NCBI GenBank assembly: GCA_020025775.1
Contig: JAHHRN010000002.1
Coordinates: forward strand, 1 to 64,000
DNA length: 64,000 bases
Direction of reading: 5' to 3'
From: Acutalibacter sp.
GTDB lineage: Bacteria; Bacillota; Clostridia; Oscillospirales; Acutalibacteraceae
Shown here piece after piece: positions 24,887-34,056 of this stretch; within the stretch, counting starts at the first letter, position 1; each line of letters opens with the position of its first letter. A program made the position numbers and the translations under genes. The notes below the pieces were generated by a model. That model did no database searches and had not been told where the DNA came from. It saw only the letters and a list, made by a program, of their open reading frames with translations.

Positions 24887-25549
24887 ATGTTTGAACGCCT
24901 AAAAGAGGATATTGCCGTTACAAAAGAACGTGACCCGGCAGTACACTCTGTTTTAGAAATTTTATTTTTATATCCCGGCTTAAAAGCCATTCGAATGCAC
25001 CGAAGAGCTTACTTTTGGTGGAATCATCACGCAAAATTCTTAGCACGCTATATTTCCCAGCGTGCCGCAAGAAAAACCGGCATTGAAATTCATCCGGCAG
25101 CCAAAATCGGTAGACGCTTTTTCATCGACCACGGCACAGGCGTTGTTATCGGTGAAACCGCAGAAATCGGCGACGATGTTACCCTGTATCAAGGCGTAAC
25201 CCTCGGCGGTACGGGTAAGGATACCGGCAAACGTCACCCCACGATTGGCAATGGCGTTTTAATCGGTGCAGGTGCTAAGGTTTTAGGGCCCTTTACCGTT
25301 GGCGACAATTCCAATATTGCCGCAGGTGCCGTAGTGCTCGACGAAATCCCACCGGATTCCACAGCAGTCGGCGTACCGGCAAGAGTGGTAAAACGTTGCG
25401 GCAAGCGTGTGGACCGCCTCGACCAAGTCCACATTCCCGACCCCGTTGCACAGGAGCTTTGTAAAATGACTGTGCAAATCGAGCGAATGCAAAAAGAAAT
25501 TGCTCGCTTAACCGAAGAAAATCAACAGTATAAAGAAGCAAAGGAGTAA
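24887..25549 (+). CDS. cysE: serine O-acetyltransferase
   Basis: CysE acetylates L-serine with acetyl-CoA, the first step of cysteine synthesis. The 220-residue protein has an N-terminal helical part with DPAVHSVLEILFLYPGLKAI and a left-handed beta-helix with DHGTGVVIGETAEIGDDVTL (20 residues) containing the catalytic Asp-His region, then GGTGKDTGKRHPTIG. A C-terminal helix of about 40 residues follows, longer than in the shortest Firmicute forms. The ATG at 24887 follows AGGAGAT. First gene after the T-box; cysS follows after five bases. Confidence 0.95.
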   Translation: MFERLKEDIAVTKERDPAVHSVLEILFLYPGLKAIRMHRRAYFWWNHHAKFLARYISQRAARKTGIEIHPAAKIGRRFFIDHGTGVVIGETAEIGDDVTLYQGVTLGGTGKDTGKRHPTIGNGVLIGAGAKVLGPFTVGDNSNIAAGAVVLDEIPPDSTAVGVPARVVKRCGKRVDRLDQVHIPDPVAQELCKMTVQIERMQKEIARLTEENQQYKEAKE

Positions 25550-25554
25550 AAACT

Positions 25555-26955
25555 ATGCGCATTTATAATACCCTTACTAGAAAAAAAGAAGAGCTGAAAA
25601 CCATTACGCCCGGCGAAGTGAAAATCTACGCTTGCGGCCCGACAGTTTACAACTTCATTCACATCGGCAACGCACGCCCCTTGTGCGTGTTTGATACCTT
25701 ACGCCGCTATTTGGAATACAGAGGCTACAAGGTAAACTTCGTACAGAACTTTACCGACATTGATGATAAAATCATCAAACGTGCGATTGAAGAAAATTCC
25801 GATTATAAAACCGTTTCCGAAAAATATATCGAGGAATTTTGGAAGGATACCGAGGGCATGAACATTAGAAAAGCGACCGTTCACCCGAAGGCTACCGAAA
25901 ATATCGACGAGATTATTTCCATTATTTCTACCCTTGTAGAAAAAGGCTATGCTTATCCGGCTGAAAACGGCGACGTTTATTTCAGCCCCAAAAAGTTTAA
26001 AGATTACGGCAAGCTTTCTCACCAGCCTTTAGAGGATTTGGAAGCAGGCGCCAGAATCAACATCGGCGAGCTCAAGAAAGAGCCTATGGATTTCGCACTT
26101 TGGAAGGGTGCAAAGCCGGGCGAACCCTACTGGGAATCTCCGTGGGGCAAGGGCAGACCGGGCTGGCATATTGAATGCTCTGCCATGGTTCGTCGTTATC
26201 TTGGTAAAACCATTGATATTCACTGCGGCGGTCAGGACCTCATCTTCCCGCACCACGAAAATGAAATCGCACAGAGCGAATGCTGCAACGGCGTAGAATT
26301 TGCAAATTACTGGATGCACAACGGCTATATCAACGTCGATAACGTTAAGATGTCTAAATCCCTCGGCAACTTCTTCACCGTTCGTGACGTTGCAAATGTC
26401 TACGGCTATGAGCCGATTCGTTACTTGATGCTCTCTTCTCAGTACAGAAGCCCTATCAACTACAGCGTAGACATTATCGAGCAGTGCAAAGCATCTCTTC
26501 AGAGACTTTACACCTGCCGTGACAGCTTAGATTTTGCACTCGAGCATGCTGAAGACATCGTACTTGACGATGCCGCAGGCATCAAAGCCAAGCTCGATGC
26601 ACGCCGTACCCAGTTCTGCGACGCTATGGATGATGACCTCAACACCGCAGACGGTATCGCTGCTGTATTTGAACTTGTCCGTGACATCAACGTTATGGTT
26701 ATGGATTCCAAATCCAAAGAGCTTATCGAGTATGCTATCGCACTCTTTGACGAACTCACCGACGTTTTGGGCTTCGTTTACAACCGTGAAAGCGGCGACA
26801 GCTTAGAAGCAGAAGTCGAAGCACTTATCGAAGCTAGACAAAACGCCAGAAAAGAAAAGAATTGGGCAGAAGCCGACCGCATTCGTGATGAACTCAAAGA
26901 ACGCGGCATCGTTTTAGAAGATACACCGCAAGGCGTAAAATGGCATAAAGCATAA
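25555..26955 (+). CDS. cysS: cysteinyl-tRNA synthetase
   Basis: CysS charges tRNA-Cys. The 466-residue class I synthetase has the HIGN form of the HIGH motif in CGPTVYNFIHIGNARP (16 residues), zinc ligands (including C28 and the later CGGQDLIFPHHENE with its histidines) and KMSKSLGN for the second signature. The C-terminal DALR-type and helical domain is complete. With cysE ahead and the T-box before both, it belongs to a cysteine-starvation operon. Confidence 0.97.
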   Translation: MRIYNTLTRKKEELKTITPGEVKIYACGPTVYNFIHIGNARPLCVFDTLRRYLEYRGYKVNFVQNFTDIDDKIIKRAIEENSDYKTVSEKYIEEFWKDTEGMNIRKATVHPKATENIDEIISIISTLVEKGYAYPAENGDVYFSPKKFKDYGKLSHQPLEDLEAGARINIGELKKEPMDFALWKGAKPGEPYWESPWGKGRPGWHIECSAMVRRYLGKTIDIHCGGQDLIFPHHENEIAQSECCNGVEFANYWMHNGYINVDNVKMSKSLGNFFTVRDVANVYGYEPIRYLMLSSQYRSPINYSVDIIEQCKASLQRLYTCRDSLDFALEHAEDIVLDDAAGIKAKLDARRTQFCDAMDDDLNTADGIAAVFELVRDINVMVMDSKSKELIEYAIALFDELTDVLGFVYNRESGDSLEAEVEALIEARQNARKEKNWAEADRIRDELKERGIVLEDTPQGVKWHKA

Positions 26956-26970
26956 TAGGGGGCTTTTAAA

Positions 26971-28182
26971 ATGAAATATGTAGTAGTTTTGTGCGATGGA
27001 ATGGCAGATTATCCCGTGCCGGAGCTTGACGGAAAAACACCGATGATGTGTGCCAATAAGCCGCACATGGATGCACTTGCAAAAAAAGGCGAAGTCGGTC
27101 TTGTACGCACCGTAGCCGAGGGCTTAAAGCCCGGCAGTGACGTTGCCAATATGAGCGTTATGGGCTTCGACCCCAAGAAATATTATACCGGCCGTTCTCC
27201 CTTGGAGGCGGCAAGCATCGGTATTGATTTAAAGGATACCGATGTTACCCTTCGTACCAATCTTGTCACCCTTTCCGATGAGGCAAATTATGAGGACAAG
27301 ACCATGGTAGACTACTGCGCAGGCGATATTTCCACCGAAGAAGCCGCAGAGCTGATTCATGCGGTTGAAGAACACTTCGGCAGTGAGAAATTCCACTTCT
27401 ACTCCGGTGTTAGCTACCGTCATTGCTTGGTTTGGGATAACGGTACGACAGACCTTGGTTCTATGACACCGCCGCATGACATCTCCGGCAGAGTGGTAGG
27501 CCCTTACCTTTCCACCAGCGAAAACGCCAAAGAGCTCATTGCGATGATGAAAGAAAGCTATGATTTCTTGATGCAGCAGCCCGTGAACCAAAAGAGAATT
27601 GCTGAGGGCAAGAGACCCGCAAACTCCATTTGGATGTGGGGCGAGGGCAGAAAGCCCATGCTTCCCGAATTTACAGCAATTACAGGCAAAAAAGGTGCAG
27701 TTGTTTCCGCCGTTGACCTCTTAAAGGGCATCGGTAACTGTGCAAAAATGGTTGTTCCCGAGGTAGAGGGTGCAACAGGCTATATTGATACCAACTTTGA
27801 AGGCAAGGCAGAAGCCGGTGTAGAAGCCCTTAAAAACGGTTGTGACTTTGCTTACCTTCACTTTGAAGCACCGGACGAATGTGGTCACCGCGCTGAGCCG
27901 GAAAATAAAGTCAAGGCGATTGAATATATCGACAGCCGCGTTTTACCGATTGTAATGGATGCACTCGAAGAAATGGGCGAAGATTATAAGATTATGATTT
28001 TGCCCGACCATCCTACACCGATTGTAACGAAAACCCATGCGGGCGACCCTGTGCCGTATCTTATTTATCACAAGGAAAAGGAGATTGAAGGCACAGACGG
28101 CTTTACTGAGGATATTGCGAAAGCAACCGGTCGTTATATCGACGACGGTCCGTCCTTAATGCCGCATTTTTTAAATGACTAA
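26971..28182 (+). CDS. ApgM-like phosphoglycerate mutase family protein (proposed homoserine kinase)
   Basis: A 403-residue member of the alkaline-phosphatase superfamily close to archaeal-type cofactor-independent phosphoglycerate mutase. It has VVLCDGMADYPVPELDGKTP at the N-terminus, the metal/nucleophile region GSDVANMSVMGFDP with its serine, HFEAPDECGHR and ILPDHPTP metal sites. A bacterial subgroup with this form has been proposed as a homoserine kinase (TIGR02535) because it sits with threonine/methionine genes. Here it lies between cysS and metY in the same operon, which favours an amino-acid role over glycolysis. Activity cannot be settled from sequence. Confidence 0.75.
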   Translation: MKYVVVLCDGMADYPVPELDGKTPMMCANKPHMDALAKKGEVGLVRTVAEGLKPGSDVANMSVMGFDPKKYYTGRSPLEAASIGIDLKDTDVTLRTNLVTLSDEANYEDKTMVDYCAGDISTEEAAELIHAVEEHFGSEKFHFYSGVSYRHCLVWDNGTTDLGSMTPPHDISGRVVGPYLSTSENAKELIAMMKESYDFLMQQPVNQKRIAEGKRPANSIWMWGEGRKPMLPEFTAITGKKGAVVSAVDLLKGIGNCAKMVVPEVEGATGYIDTNFEGKAEAGVEALKNGCDFAYLHFEAPDECGHRAEPENKVKAIEYIDSRVLPIVMDALEEMGEDYKIMILPDHPTPIVTKTHAGDPVPYLIYHKEKEIEGTDGFTEDIAKATGRYIDDGPSLMPHFLND

Positions 28183-28197
28183 AAAGGAGTCTTGAAC

Positions 28198-29475
28198 ATG
28201 AAAGATTATCGCATCGACACCAAATGCGTGCAGGCAGGCTACCAGCCGAAAAACGGCGAGCCGAGAGTTCTGCCCATCGTGCAGTCCACCACTTATAAAT
28301 ATGATACCAGTGCCGAAATGGCAAAGCTCTTTGACTTAGAGCCAGGCTATATGTATACCCGTCTTGCCAACCCCACCAGCGACGCTGTGGCGGCAAAGAT
28401 TACGGCATTAGAGGGCGGCGTTGCCGGCGTATTGACCTCCTCCGGTCAGGCGGCAAACTTCTTCTCTCTTATCAATATTTTGGGCGCAGGCGATCATTTT
28501 GTCAGCGCGGCAACCATTTACGGTGGCACGTTTAACCTTTTCAATGTAACCATGCGCAAAATCGGTATCGATGTAACTTTCGTGGATCCCGATGCAGATG
28601 AAGAAACCATTGCCAAGGCATTCCGCCCGAATACCAAAGCAGTTTTCGGCGAAACCATTGCCAATCCGGCATTAAAGGTTTTGGATATTGAGAAATTTGC
28701 CCGTGTAGCGCATGCGCATGGCGTTCCGCTCATCGTGGACAATACCTTCCCGACTCCGATTAACTGCCGTCCGTTTGAATTCGGCGCAGACATCGTGACC
28801 CATTCCACAACGAAATACATGGAAGGACATGCTTCTACTATCGGCGGTGCAATCATCGACAGCGGCAACTTTGACTGGGAACAGAATGACAAATTCCCGG
28901 GTCTTACCACACCCGATGACAGCTATCACGGCGCTGTTTATGTGCGTGATTTCGGCAAAGCAGGCTATATCACAAAGATTGTAGCCCAGCTCCTCAGAGA
29001 CTACGGCTCAACACCGTCTCCGCAGAACAGCTTCTATTTGAACCTTGGTCTTGAAACCTTGGCACTTCGTATGGAACGTCATTGCTCCAATGCACAGAAG
29101 ATTGCGGAATTCTTAGCACAGGATGAAAGAATCTCTTGGGTAAACTTCCCCGGACTTCCCGATAGTCCCGACCATGCTTTGGCAGAGAAATATATGCCCA
29201 ACGGTACTTGCGGCGTTATCTCCTTCGGCGTGAAGGGCGGCAGAGACGCAGCCGAAAAGTTCATGAATAACTTGAAACTGGCGGCAATCGTAACCCACGT
29301 AGCCGATGCCAGAACCTGCGTTTTACATCCGGCAAGCTCCACCCACAGACAGCTCAGCGACCAGGAGCTTTTGGATTGCGGCGTATCCGCAGACCTCATC
29401 CGTCTTTCGGTTGGTATTGAAAATGTCGAGGATATCTTAGAAGATATTCAGCAGGCTCTTGCCGCGATTGAATAA
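28198..29475 (+). CDS. metY: O-acetylhomoserine aminocarboxypropyltransferase (MetY-like)
   Basis: A PLP enzyme of the Cys/Met metabolism family that joins an activated homoserine with sulfide to give homocysteine. The 425-residue protein has SSGQAANFFSLINIL, the PLP-phosphate region with YGGTFNLF, VDNTFPTP, the PLP lysine in THSTTKYMEGH, and the C-terminal LHPASSTHRQLSDQEL. The ATG at 28198 is eight bases after AAGGAG. Co-transcribed with the ApgM-like gene 15 bases upstream. Whether the acceptor is O-acetyl-, O-succinyl- or O-phosphohomoserine is unknown; no metA/metX lies in the window. Confidence 0.9.
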   Translation: MKDYRIDTKCVQAGYQPKNGEPRVLPIVQSTTYKYDTSAEMAKLFDLEPGYMYTRLANPTSDAVAAKITALEGGVAGVLTSSGQAANFFSLINILGAGDHFVSAATIYGGTFNLFNVTMRKIGIDVTFVDPDADEETIAKAFRPNTKAVFGETIANPALKVLDIEKFARVAHAHGVPLIVDNTFPTPINCRPFEFGADIVTHSTTKYMEGHASTIGGAIIDSGNFDWEQNDKFPGLTTPDDSYHGAVYVRDFGKAGYITKIVAQLLRDYGSTPSPQNSFYLNLGLETLALRMERHCSNAQKIAEFLAQDERISWVNFPGLPDSPDHALAEKYMPNGTCGVISFGVKGGRDAAEKFMNNLKLAAIVTHVADARTCVLHPASSTHRQLSDQELLDCGVSADLIRLSVGIENVEDILEDIQQALAAIE

Positions 29476-29528
29476 CTTCCTTATAAAAGAAATTTTATAA
29501 AGACGCTGTGTAAAACGGATAAAGGTAA

Positions 29529-29574
29529 CCCCCTATGGCGAATAGAATGTACTTACCATAGGGGGCGCTTTTTT
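29529..29574 (+). terminator. terminator of the cysE-metY operon
   Basis: CCCCCTATGG pairs with CCATAGGGGG around a 17-base loop, then CGC and a T run. Confidence 0.85.
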
Positions 29575-29689
29575 GCCTGCTTTAGGCAGCTATACGTCTG
29601 TTATTTCGCACGTTATTGCACATATTGTATATTTTTTGTCAGAAAATATAAAAAAAAGAGCTTTATTTTAAATTTATTTCGTTATTCTA

Positions 29690-29718
29690 TTGCCGATTAT
29701 GCTGTAATGTGTTATTGT
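29690..29718 (+). promoter_or_regulatory. promoter of the Na/Pi cotransporter gene
   Basis: TTGCCG (29690-29695), a 17-base spacer and TATTGT (29713-29718), 50 bases before the start codon; a moderate match. Confidence 0.4.
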
Positions 29719-29767
29719 AATAAAGTAAAATTAAAAATCCATTTTTTAATATAGGGAGATGAGCTTT

Positions 29768-31522
29768 TTGAGCATCGCCAATATTTTTAGCTTATTGGGC
29801 GGCGTTGCGCTGTTTCTATTTGGTATTACCTTAATGGGCGAAGGGCTGAAACGAGTTGCAGGTAGTAAACTGGAATTGGTTCTTTATCGCTTAAGCGGAA
29901 CACCGATTAAGGGTGTACTGCTCGGTGCTGGTGTTACAGCTGTCATTCAATCCTCTTCGGCAACCTCTGTTATGGTGGTTGGTTTTGTAAATTCCGGCAT
30001 GATGAAATTGCGCCAAGCCGTCAGCGTGATTCAAGGTGCACTAATCGGTACCAGTATCACGGGCTGGGTGATTTGCCTTTCCAGTATTCAAGGCGGCGGC
30101 TGGGTTTCGCTTTTTTCCACAGCGACAATTACAGCTGTAGTGGCTGTGATTGGTATTTTCTTGAGAGTTTTCTCCCGCAAACAGCTTCATCACCACATCG
30201 GTGATATTTTGATGGGCTTTGCTGTTTTGATGTATGGCATGCAAATCATGAGTGGTGCAGTTGCCCCCTTAAAGGAGAGCGAACAGTTCATCCAGATGAT
30301 GACAACCTTCTCCAATCCTTTCTTGGGCATTTTAGCGGGCGCACTCTTTACCGCAATTTTACAAAGTGCTTCAGCCGCTGTTGGTATTTTGCAGGCACTT
30401 TCTATGACCGGCGCGATTACTTTTGCCACGGCATATCCTGTTATTCTCGGTATAGCCATCGGCGCCGCAGTTCCGGTTTTGCTGTCTGCTCTCGGTGCGA
30501 AAACAGACGGTCGCAGAACAGCGACTTCCTATTTGATTATTGAAATGCTCGGTGCGTTGCTCTGCGGAACACTCTATTATTTACCAAATTGTTTCTTCCA
30601 TTTCAGTATGAATGATTGGGTAATGAATCCTGTAAGTATTGCTGCAGTGAATACCATTTTCCGTTTGATTACAGCTATTTTGCTCTTCCCGTTCTCCAAA
30701 CAGATTGTAAAGCTTACAAAGCTGATTATCAAAAGCGATTCCGGTAAAAAACACGGTTACGAAGAACTGGACCGTTTGGATGAACGCTTCTTGCAGCATC
30801 CGGCATTGGCGATTGAGCAAAGCCGCTTAGCTGTCAATTCTATGGCACAGCTTGCCAAAGATAATTTGATTGCTTCTGTACATCTTTTTTCTGATTACAG
30901 CGATAAAAAGAAGAAAGCAATCGAAGAAACCGAAGAATTGGTTGACCGTTACGAAGATAAGCTCGGTACTTATCTTGTAAAAATCAACACGCATGAGCTG
31001 AGCCAAAGCCAAAACGAAAGTGCATCTAAATATTTGCACACACTCAGCGATTTTGAGCGAATTGCCGACCATGCCATCAATATTGCAGATAGAGCTTCGG
31101 AAATGCACTCGAAGAACTTGAAATTTTCGGAGGCGGCACATGAGGACCTCAAGGTTCTGACTTCTGCTATTTTTGAAATTTTAGATTTGTCTATTTCCGC
31201 TTTTGTGGATAACGATTTAGAAAAAGCTTATTTGGTTGAGCCGTTGGAGGAGTGCATTGACATTCTTTGTGATGAAATGAAGCTCCGCCATGTGGACCGT
31301 TTGCAAGGCGGTACCTGCTCTTTGGCACACGGCTTTATTTTCAATGACTTGATGACGGATTTTGAACGTGTGGCAGACCACTGCTCCAATATTGCTATTG
31401 CGATTATCGAGCTGAATTCGGATTGCTTTGATACACATAATTATGTAATCAACTTAAAGGAATTACATTCCCATGAGTTTGATAAGCATTACGAGGAATA
31501 TACAGCAAAATATCATATCTAA
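29768..31522 (+). CDS. Na/Pi cotransporter with C-terminal PhoU domain
   Basis: A sodium-dependent phosphate transporter of 584 residues (NptA/PNaS family). The membrane part holds two family repeats with their signature: VIQSSSATSVMVVG near 58-71 and ILQSASAAVGILQA near 197-210. The part from about 335 to the end is soluble and resembles PhoU, with two three-helix bundles (SDFERIADHAINIADRA and DFERVADHCSNIAIAI). The TTG start at 29768 was chosen because GGGAG lies nine bases before it, while an ATG at 29759 is directly next to that site. It gives the cell a second phosphate route beside the pst system at 59.6 kb. Confidence 0.9.
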   Translation: MSIANIFSLLGGVALFLFGITLMGEGLKRVAGSKLELVLYRLSGTPIKGVLLGAGVTAVIQSSSATSVMVVGFVNSGMMKLRQAVSVIQGALIGTSITGWVICLSSIQGGGWVSLFSTATITAVVAVIGIFLRVFSRKQLHHHIGDILMGFAVLMYGMQIMSGAVAPLKESEQFIQMMTTFSNPFLGILAGALFTAILQSASAAVGILQALSMTGAITFATAYPVILGIAIGAAVPVLLSALGAKTDGRRTATSYLIIEMLGALLCGTLYYLPNCFFHFSMNDWVMNPVSIAAVNTIFRLITAILLFPFSKQIVKLTKLIIKSDSGKKHGYEELDRLDERFLQHPALAIEQSRLAVNSMAQLAKDNLIASVHLFSDYSDKKKKAIEETEELVDRYEDKLGTYLVKINTHELSQSQNESASKYLHTLSDFERIADHAINIADRASEMHSKNLKFSEAAHEDLKVLTSAIFEILDLSISAFVDNDLEKAYLVEPLEECIDILCDEMKLRHVDRLQGGTCSLAHGFIFNDLMTDFERVADHCSNIAIAIIELNSDCFDTHNYVINLKELHSHEFDKHYEEYTAKYHI

Positions 31523-31528
31523 ACCAAT

Positions 31529-31563
31529 AAAAAAGCCTTCTGCACACTGCAGAAGGCTTTTTT
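31529..31563. terminator. bidirectional terminator
   Basis: AAAAAGCCTTCTGC pairs with GCAGAAGGCTTTTTT around ACACT; A and T runs on both sides serve the cotransporter gene and the converging desulfoferrodoxin operon. Confidence 0.9.
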
Positions 31564-31592
31564 CATGCTTTAATATGGAAATGCGCTTTGCT

Positions 31593-31979
31593 TTAGAATT
31601 TCCTTAACTCTGTTTTCCAAAGACCGTGCAGATTGCAGTAAGCGTAAACCGCTACAGGCTGTTCGTCACCTAATACAAACTGAGCCTCGGGAAGCGCAGA
31701 GGGAAGAAGCTTTTTAATCTGGAAGCCGCTTTCCGTTTGCAGGCAAATCCACTGAATATAGTGTTCCTCAGTCATGGGGTGTGCCACCGAGCCAACCTTT
31801 ACGGTCAGCTTACCGTCACGAAGCTCTGCTACAGGCAGGTGCTTTTCGTTGGCCGCATCCACAGTGTTCGGCACAAGCTCCTGCATCTTTTCGCCGCAGC
31901 ACATTACCGGAACACCGGCGTTGTGCAACATGGTGATAACGTTCTTACAATGATTGCAAAGATAGAATTTAAGCTCCAT
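31593..31979 (-). CDS. dfx: desulfoferrodoxin (superoxide reductase)
   Basis: Reduces superoxide to hydrogen peroxide in anaerobes without making oxygen. The 128-residue protein has an N-terminal desulforedoxin domain with CNHC and a vicinal CC (VMCCGEKM), binding a rubredoxin-like iron. A superoxide reductase domain follows with EKHLPV near 46-51, HPMTEEHYIQW near 66-76, and C-terminal CNLHG for the Fe(His)4Cys site. The ATG at 31979 is preceded by AAAGGAGC. It is the last gene of a minus-strand operon of metal-cluster proteins. Confidence 0.93.
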   Translation of the reverse strand: MELKFYLCNHCKNVITMLHNAGVPVMCCGEKMQELVPNTVDAANEKHLPVAELRDGKLTVKVGSVAHPMTEEHYIQWICLQTESGFQIKKLLPSALPEAQFVLGDEQPVAVYAYCNLHGLWKTELRKF

Positions 31980-32024
31980 AAAAATGCTCCTTTCCAATGT
32001 ACGTGTTTTTAATGTAAATATTCT

Positions 32025-32381
32025 TTAGCCTTCGCAGTTGCCTTCATGCTCGTGCTCGTGGCAAATAGAACCGGTAGAAACAAGGTTGCCCTTGAGGTAT
32101 TCCTCTACAGCTGCTCTTGCATCGCCCTCAACACCAACAATAACCTCAATGTTTCTCTCGTTGAAGATGTCTACAGCGCCGCCGCCCATACCGCCGGCAA
32201 TAATGACTTCAACGCCGAGGTCACCTAAGAAATTCGGCAGAAAACCGGGTCTGTGACCGGGGTTCGGAATGCTTTCTTCCTTAGTGATTGCGCCGTTTTC
32301 TGTGTCAAAAAGAATGAAGTTTTCGCAGTGACCGAAGTGACGTGCGACTGTTTTGCCCATAGCTGCTGCTGCAATTTTCAT
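32025..32381 (-). CDS. NifX/NifB-type dinitrogenase iron-molybdenum cofactor-like protein
   Basis: A 118-residue protein of the NifX/NafY/ORP fold that carries metal clusters. KIAAAAMGKTVARHFGHCENF at the start (seen as ARHFGHCENFILFD) and IIAGGMGGGAVDIF in the middle are family features. The tail HEHEHEGNC is Cys/His-rich and may bind metal. No nitrogenase genes are nearby, so a nitrogen-fixing role is not implied; relatives in Desulfovibrio (orange protein) bind a Mo-Cu cluster. Preceded by AAAGGAG; lies between mrp and dfx. Confidence 0.85.
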   Translation of the reverse strand: MKIAAAAMGKTVARHFGHCENFILFDTENGAITKEESIPNPGHRPGFLPNFLGDLGVEVIIAGGMGGGAVDIFNERNIEVIVGVEGDARAAVEEYLKGNLVSTGSICHEHEHEGNCEG

Positions 32382-32421
32382 AATTGATTACTCCTTTATA
32401 GAATGATTTTAATTTTAAATC

Positions 32422-33246
32422 TTACAGTGCTTCAATAGCGGAAAGCATATCGTTCAGCCAATCGCCCTCGAAAAGCTCGATTGCGCCCGCATCACAAGCG
32501 GCGGCAAGCTTCGGTTCAATCGGAAGCTTTGCGATATTCTTTACATTGTGCTTTTCGGCGATTGCTTCCACGTGGCTTTCACCGAAAATGCGGATTTCCT
32601 TACCGCAGTCGGGGCAGGTGACATAGCTCATGTTTTCTACTAAACCGATAACCGGGATATGCATCATCTGTGCCATCTTTACGGCCTTTTCCACAATCAT
32701 GCCGACAAGCTCCTGCGGGGAAGCGACAATTACGATACCGTCCACGGGAATGGACTGGAATACAGTCAGCGGCACATCACCAGTTCCGGGCGGCATGTCG
32801 ATGAACATGTAGTCTACATCGCCCCACATAACGTCAGTCCAGAACTGCTTTACCGTACCGGCAATAATCGGACCTCTCCAAACAACGGGGTCAGTTTCAT
32901 TCTCGGTTAAAAGGTTTAAAGACATTACTTCAATGCCGGTTTTGGAATTAACCGGGAAAATGCCGTCCTCATTGCCTTCTGCTCTTTCATGAATACCGAA
33001 AGCCTTCGGGATAGACGGACCGGTAATATCCGCATCGAGAATAGCGGTCTTGTGACCCTCACGAGAGGCGAGAACAGCTAAAAGAGAGGTAACAAGGCTT
33101 TTACCTACACCGCCCTTACCGCTGACAACGCCGATAACCTTCTTGATTTTGCTCATTTCATGCGGCTTTTCTAAAAAAGACTGTGCCGTTCTTTCGCTAC
33201 AGTCTTTGCCGCAGCTTTGGCAGTTGTGCGAACAATTTTCGCTCAT
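32422..33246 (-). CDS. Mrp/NBP35 family P-loop ATPase
   Basis: A 274-residue Mrp (ApbC-like) ATPase, a scaffold or carrier for iron-sulfur clusters. The N-terminal tail is Cys-rich (NCSHNCQSCGKDC), then the deviant Walker A GKGGVGKS with its signature lysine, DADITGPSIPKAFG, MPPGTGDVPLT, and the C-terminal CPDCG cluster site. Its ATG is preceded by AAGGAGG. Its neighbours are a NifX-like gene and two MinD-ferredoxin ATPases, which supports a joint role in metal-cluster handling. Confidence 0.9.
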   Translation of the reverse strand: MSENCSHNCQSCGKDCSERTAQSFLEKPHEMSKIKKVIGVVSGKGGVGKSLVTSLLAVLASREGHKTAILDADITGPSIPKAFGIHERAEGNEDGIFPVNSKTGIEVMSLNLLTENETDPVVWRGPIIAGTVKQFWTDVMWGDVDYMFIDMPPGTGDVPLTVFQSIPVDGIVIVASPQELVGMIVEKAVKMAQMMHIPVIGLVENMSYVTCPDCGKEIRIFGESHVEAIAEKHNVKNIAKLPIEPKLAAACDAGAIELFEGDWLNDMLSAIEAL

Positions 33247-33258
33247 ATAATTTCCTCC

Positions 33259-34056
33259 TTAAATCACAATGGATTGTCCGCTCGAGAGATAGTCGAGCCG
33301 ATTTTCCATATATGTTTTCAAAAACTTAAATTGTGCTTCTCCCGTGCAGTGACAGGTGAAGTATCGAGTGGGGTAGGAAAGCAGAATTTCTGCGGTTTCG
33401 CGCAGAACCTTTGCACCTTCCTCGGTTTCGGGGTCAAGCTTCATCAAATGAAAGCCGCCGACCAGTATGTCGGGATGAAACCAGTTCACGATATTCAAAA
33501 TACCCTTGTGAGAACAACCGCTGATTAACACACGCTTGTTCCCCTCGGTGATTTCTAAATATTGTTCATGTAAAAAGTCATCCGGAACGAATTGACCGTC
33601 CGCTTCCTTGCAAAGCCCATAGGCGGGAGAAGGGTAGGGACGCACTTTTTCATTACAAGAATATAATACCATATTCGGTGAAAGCTTTTCAACATCCTTT
33701 GTAAAACGGATTCTTTTATTTTTCAAAAGCCGTTTATCAAGACCAATGTCGGCTTCCCGAATACTGTTATAATATCGAGCGAAAGCATCTTCGCGAATAT
33801 AGATAGGGGCTTTCTCGTTGATTTCCAAAAATGCCAGCAGTCCGCCGCCGTGGTCATAATGCCCATGCGATAATACAGCTATATCAACTGCCGCAAGGTC
33901 AATGCCGAGTGTTTCGGCATTCTTTATAAAATTCGACGATTGCCCGGAATCAAAAAGAATTTTCTTTCCGTCGGCTTCGATATAAAGACTCAGCCCGTGC
34001 TCCGCTAAAATCTCGGGGCACTGTGAGGTGTTCTCCATTAAAGATACGATTTTCAT
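33259..34056 (-). CDS. metallo-beta-lactamase-fold hydrolase (COG1237-like)
   Basis: A 265-residue MBL-fold protein with the HxHxDH metal site in SHGHYDHGGG near residue 74 and further ligands (SGCSHKGILNI near 186, and a late CHCTG). It resembles the COG1237 group, often annotated as dihydropteridine-related phosphate synthases in archaea. The start at 34056 follows GGAGGTG; a longer frame would overlap the upstream gene heavily. It overlaps that gene by four bases (ATGA). The substrate is unknown; members of this type are common beside MinD-ferredoxin ATPase genes. Confidence 0.75.
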   Translation of the reverse strand: MKIVSLMENTSQCPEILAEHGLSLYIEADGKKILFDSGQSSNFIKNAETLGIDLAAVDIAVLSHGHYDHGGGLLAFLEINEKAPIYIREDAFARYYNSIREADIGLDKRLLKNKRIRFTKDVEKLSPNMVLYSCNEKVRPYPSPAYGLCKEADGQFVPDDFLHEQYLEITEGNKRVLISGCSHKGILNIVNWFHPDILVGGFHLMKLDPETEEGAKVLRETAEILLSYPTRYFTCHCTGEAQFKFLKTYMENRLDYLSSGQSIVI

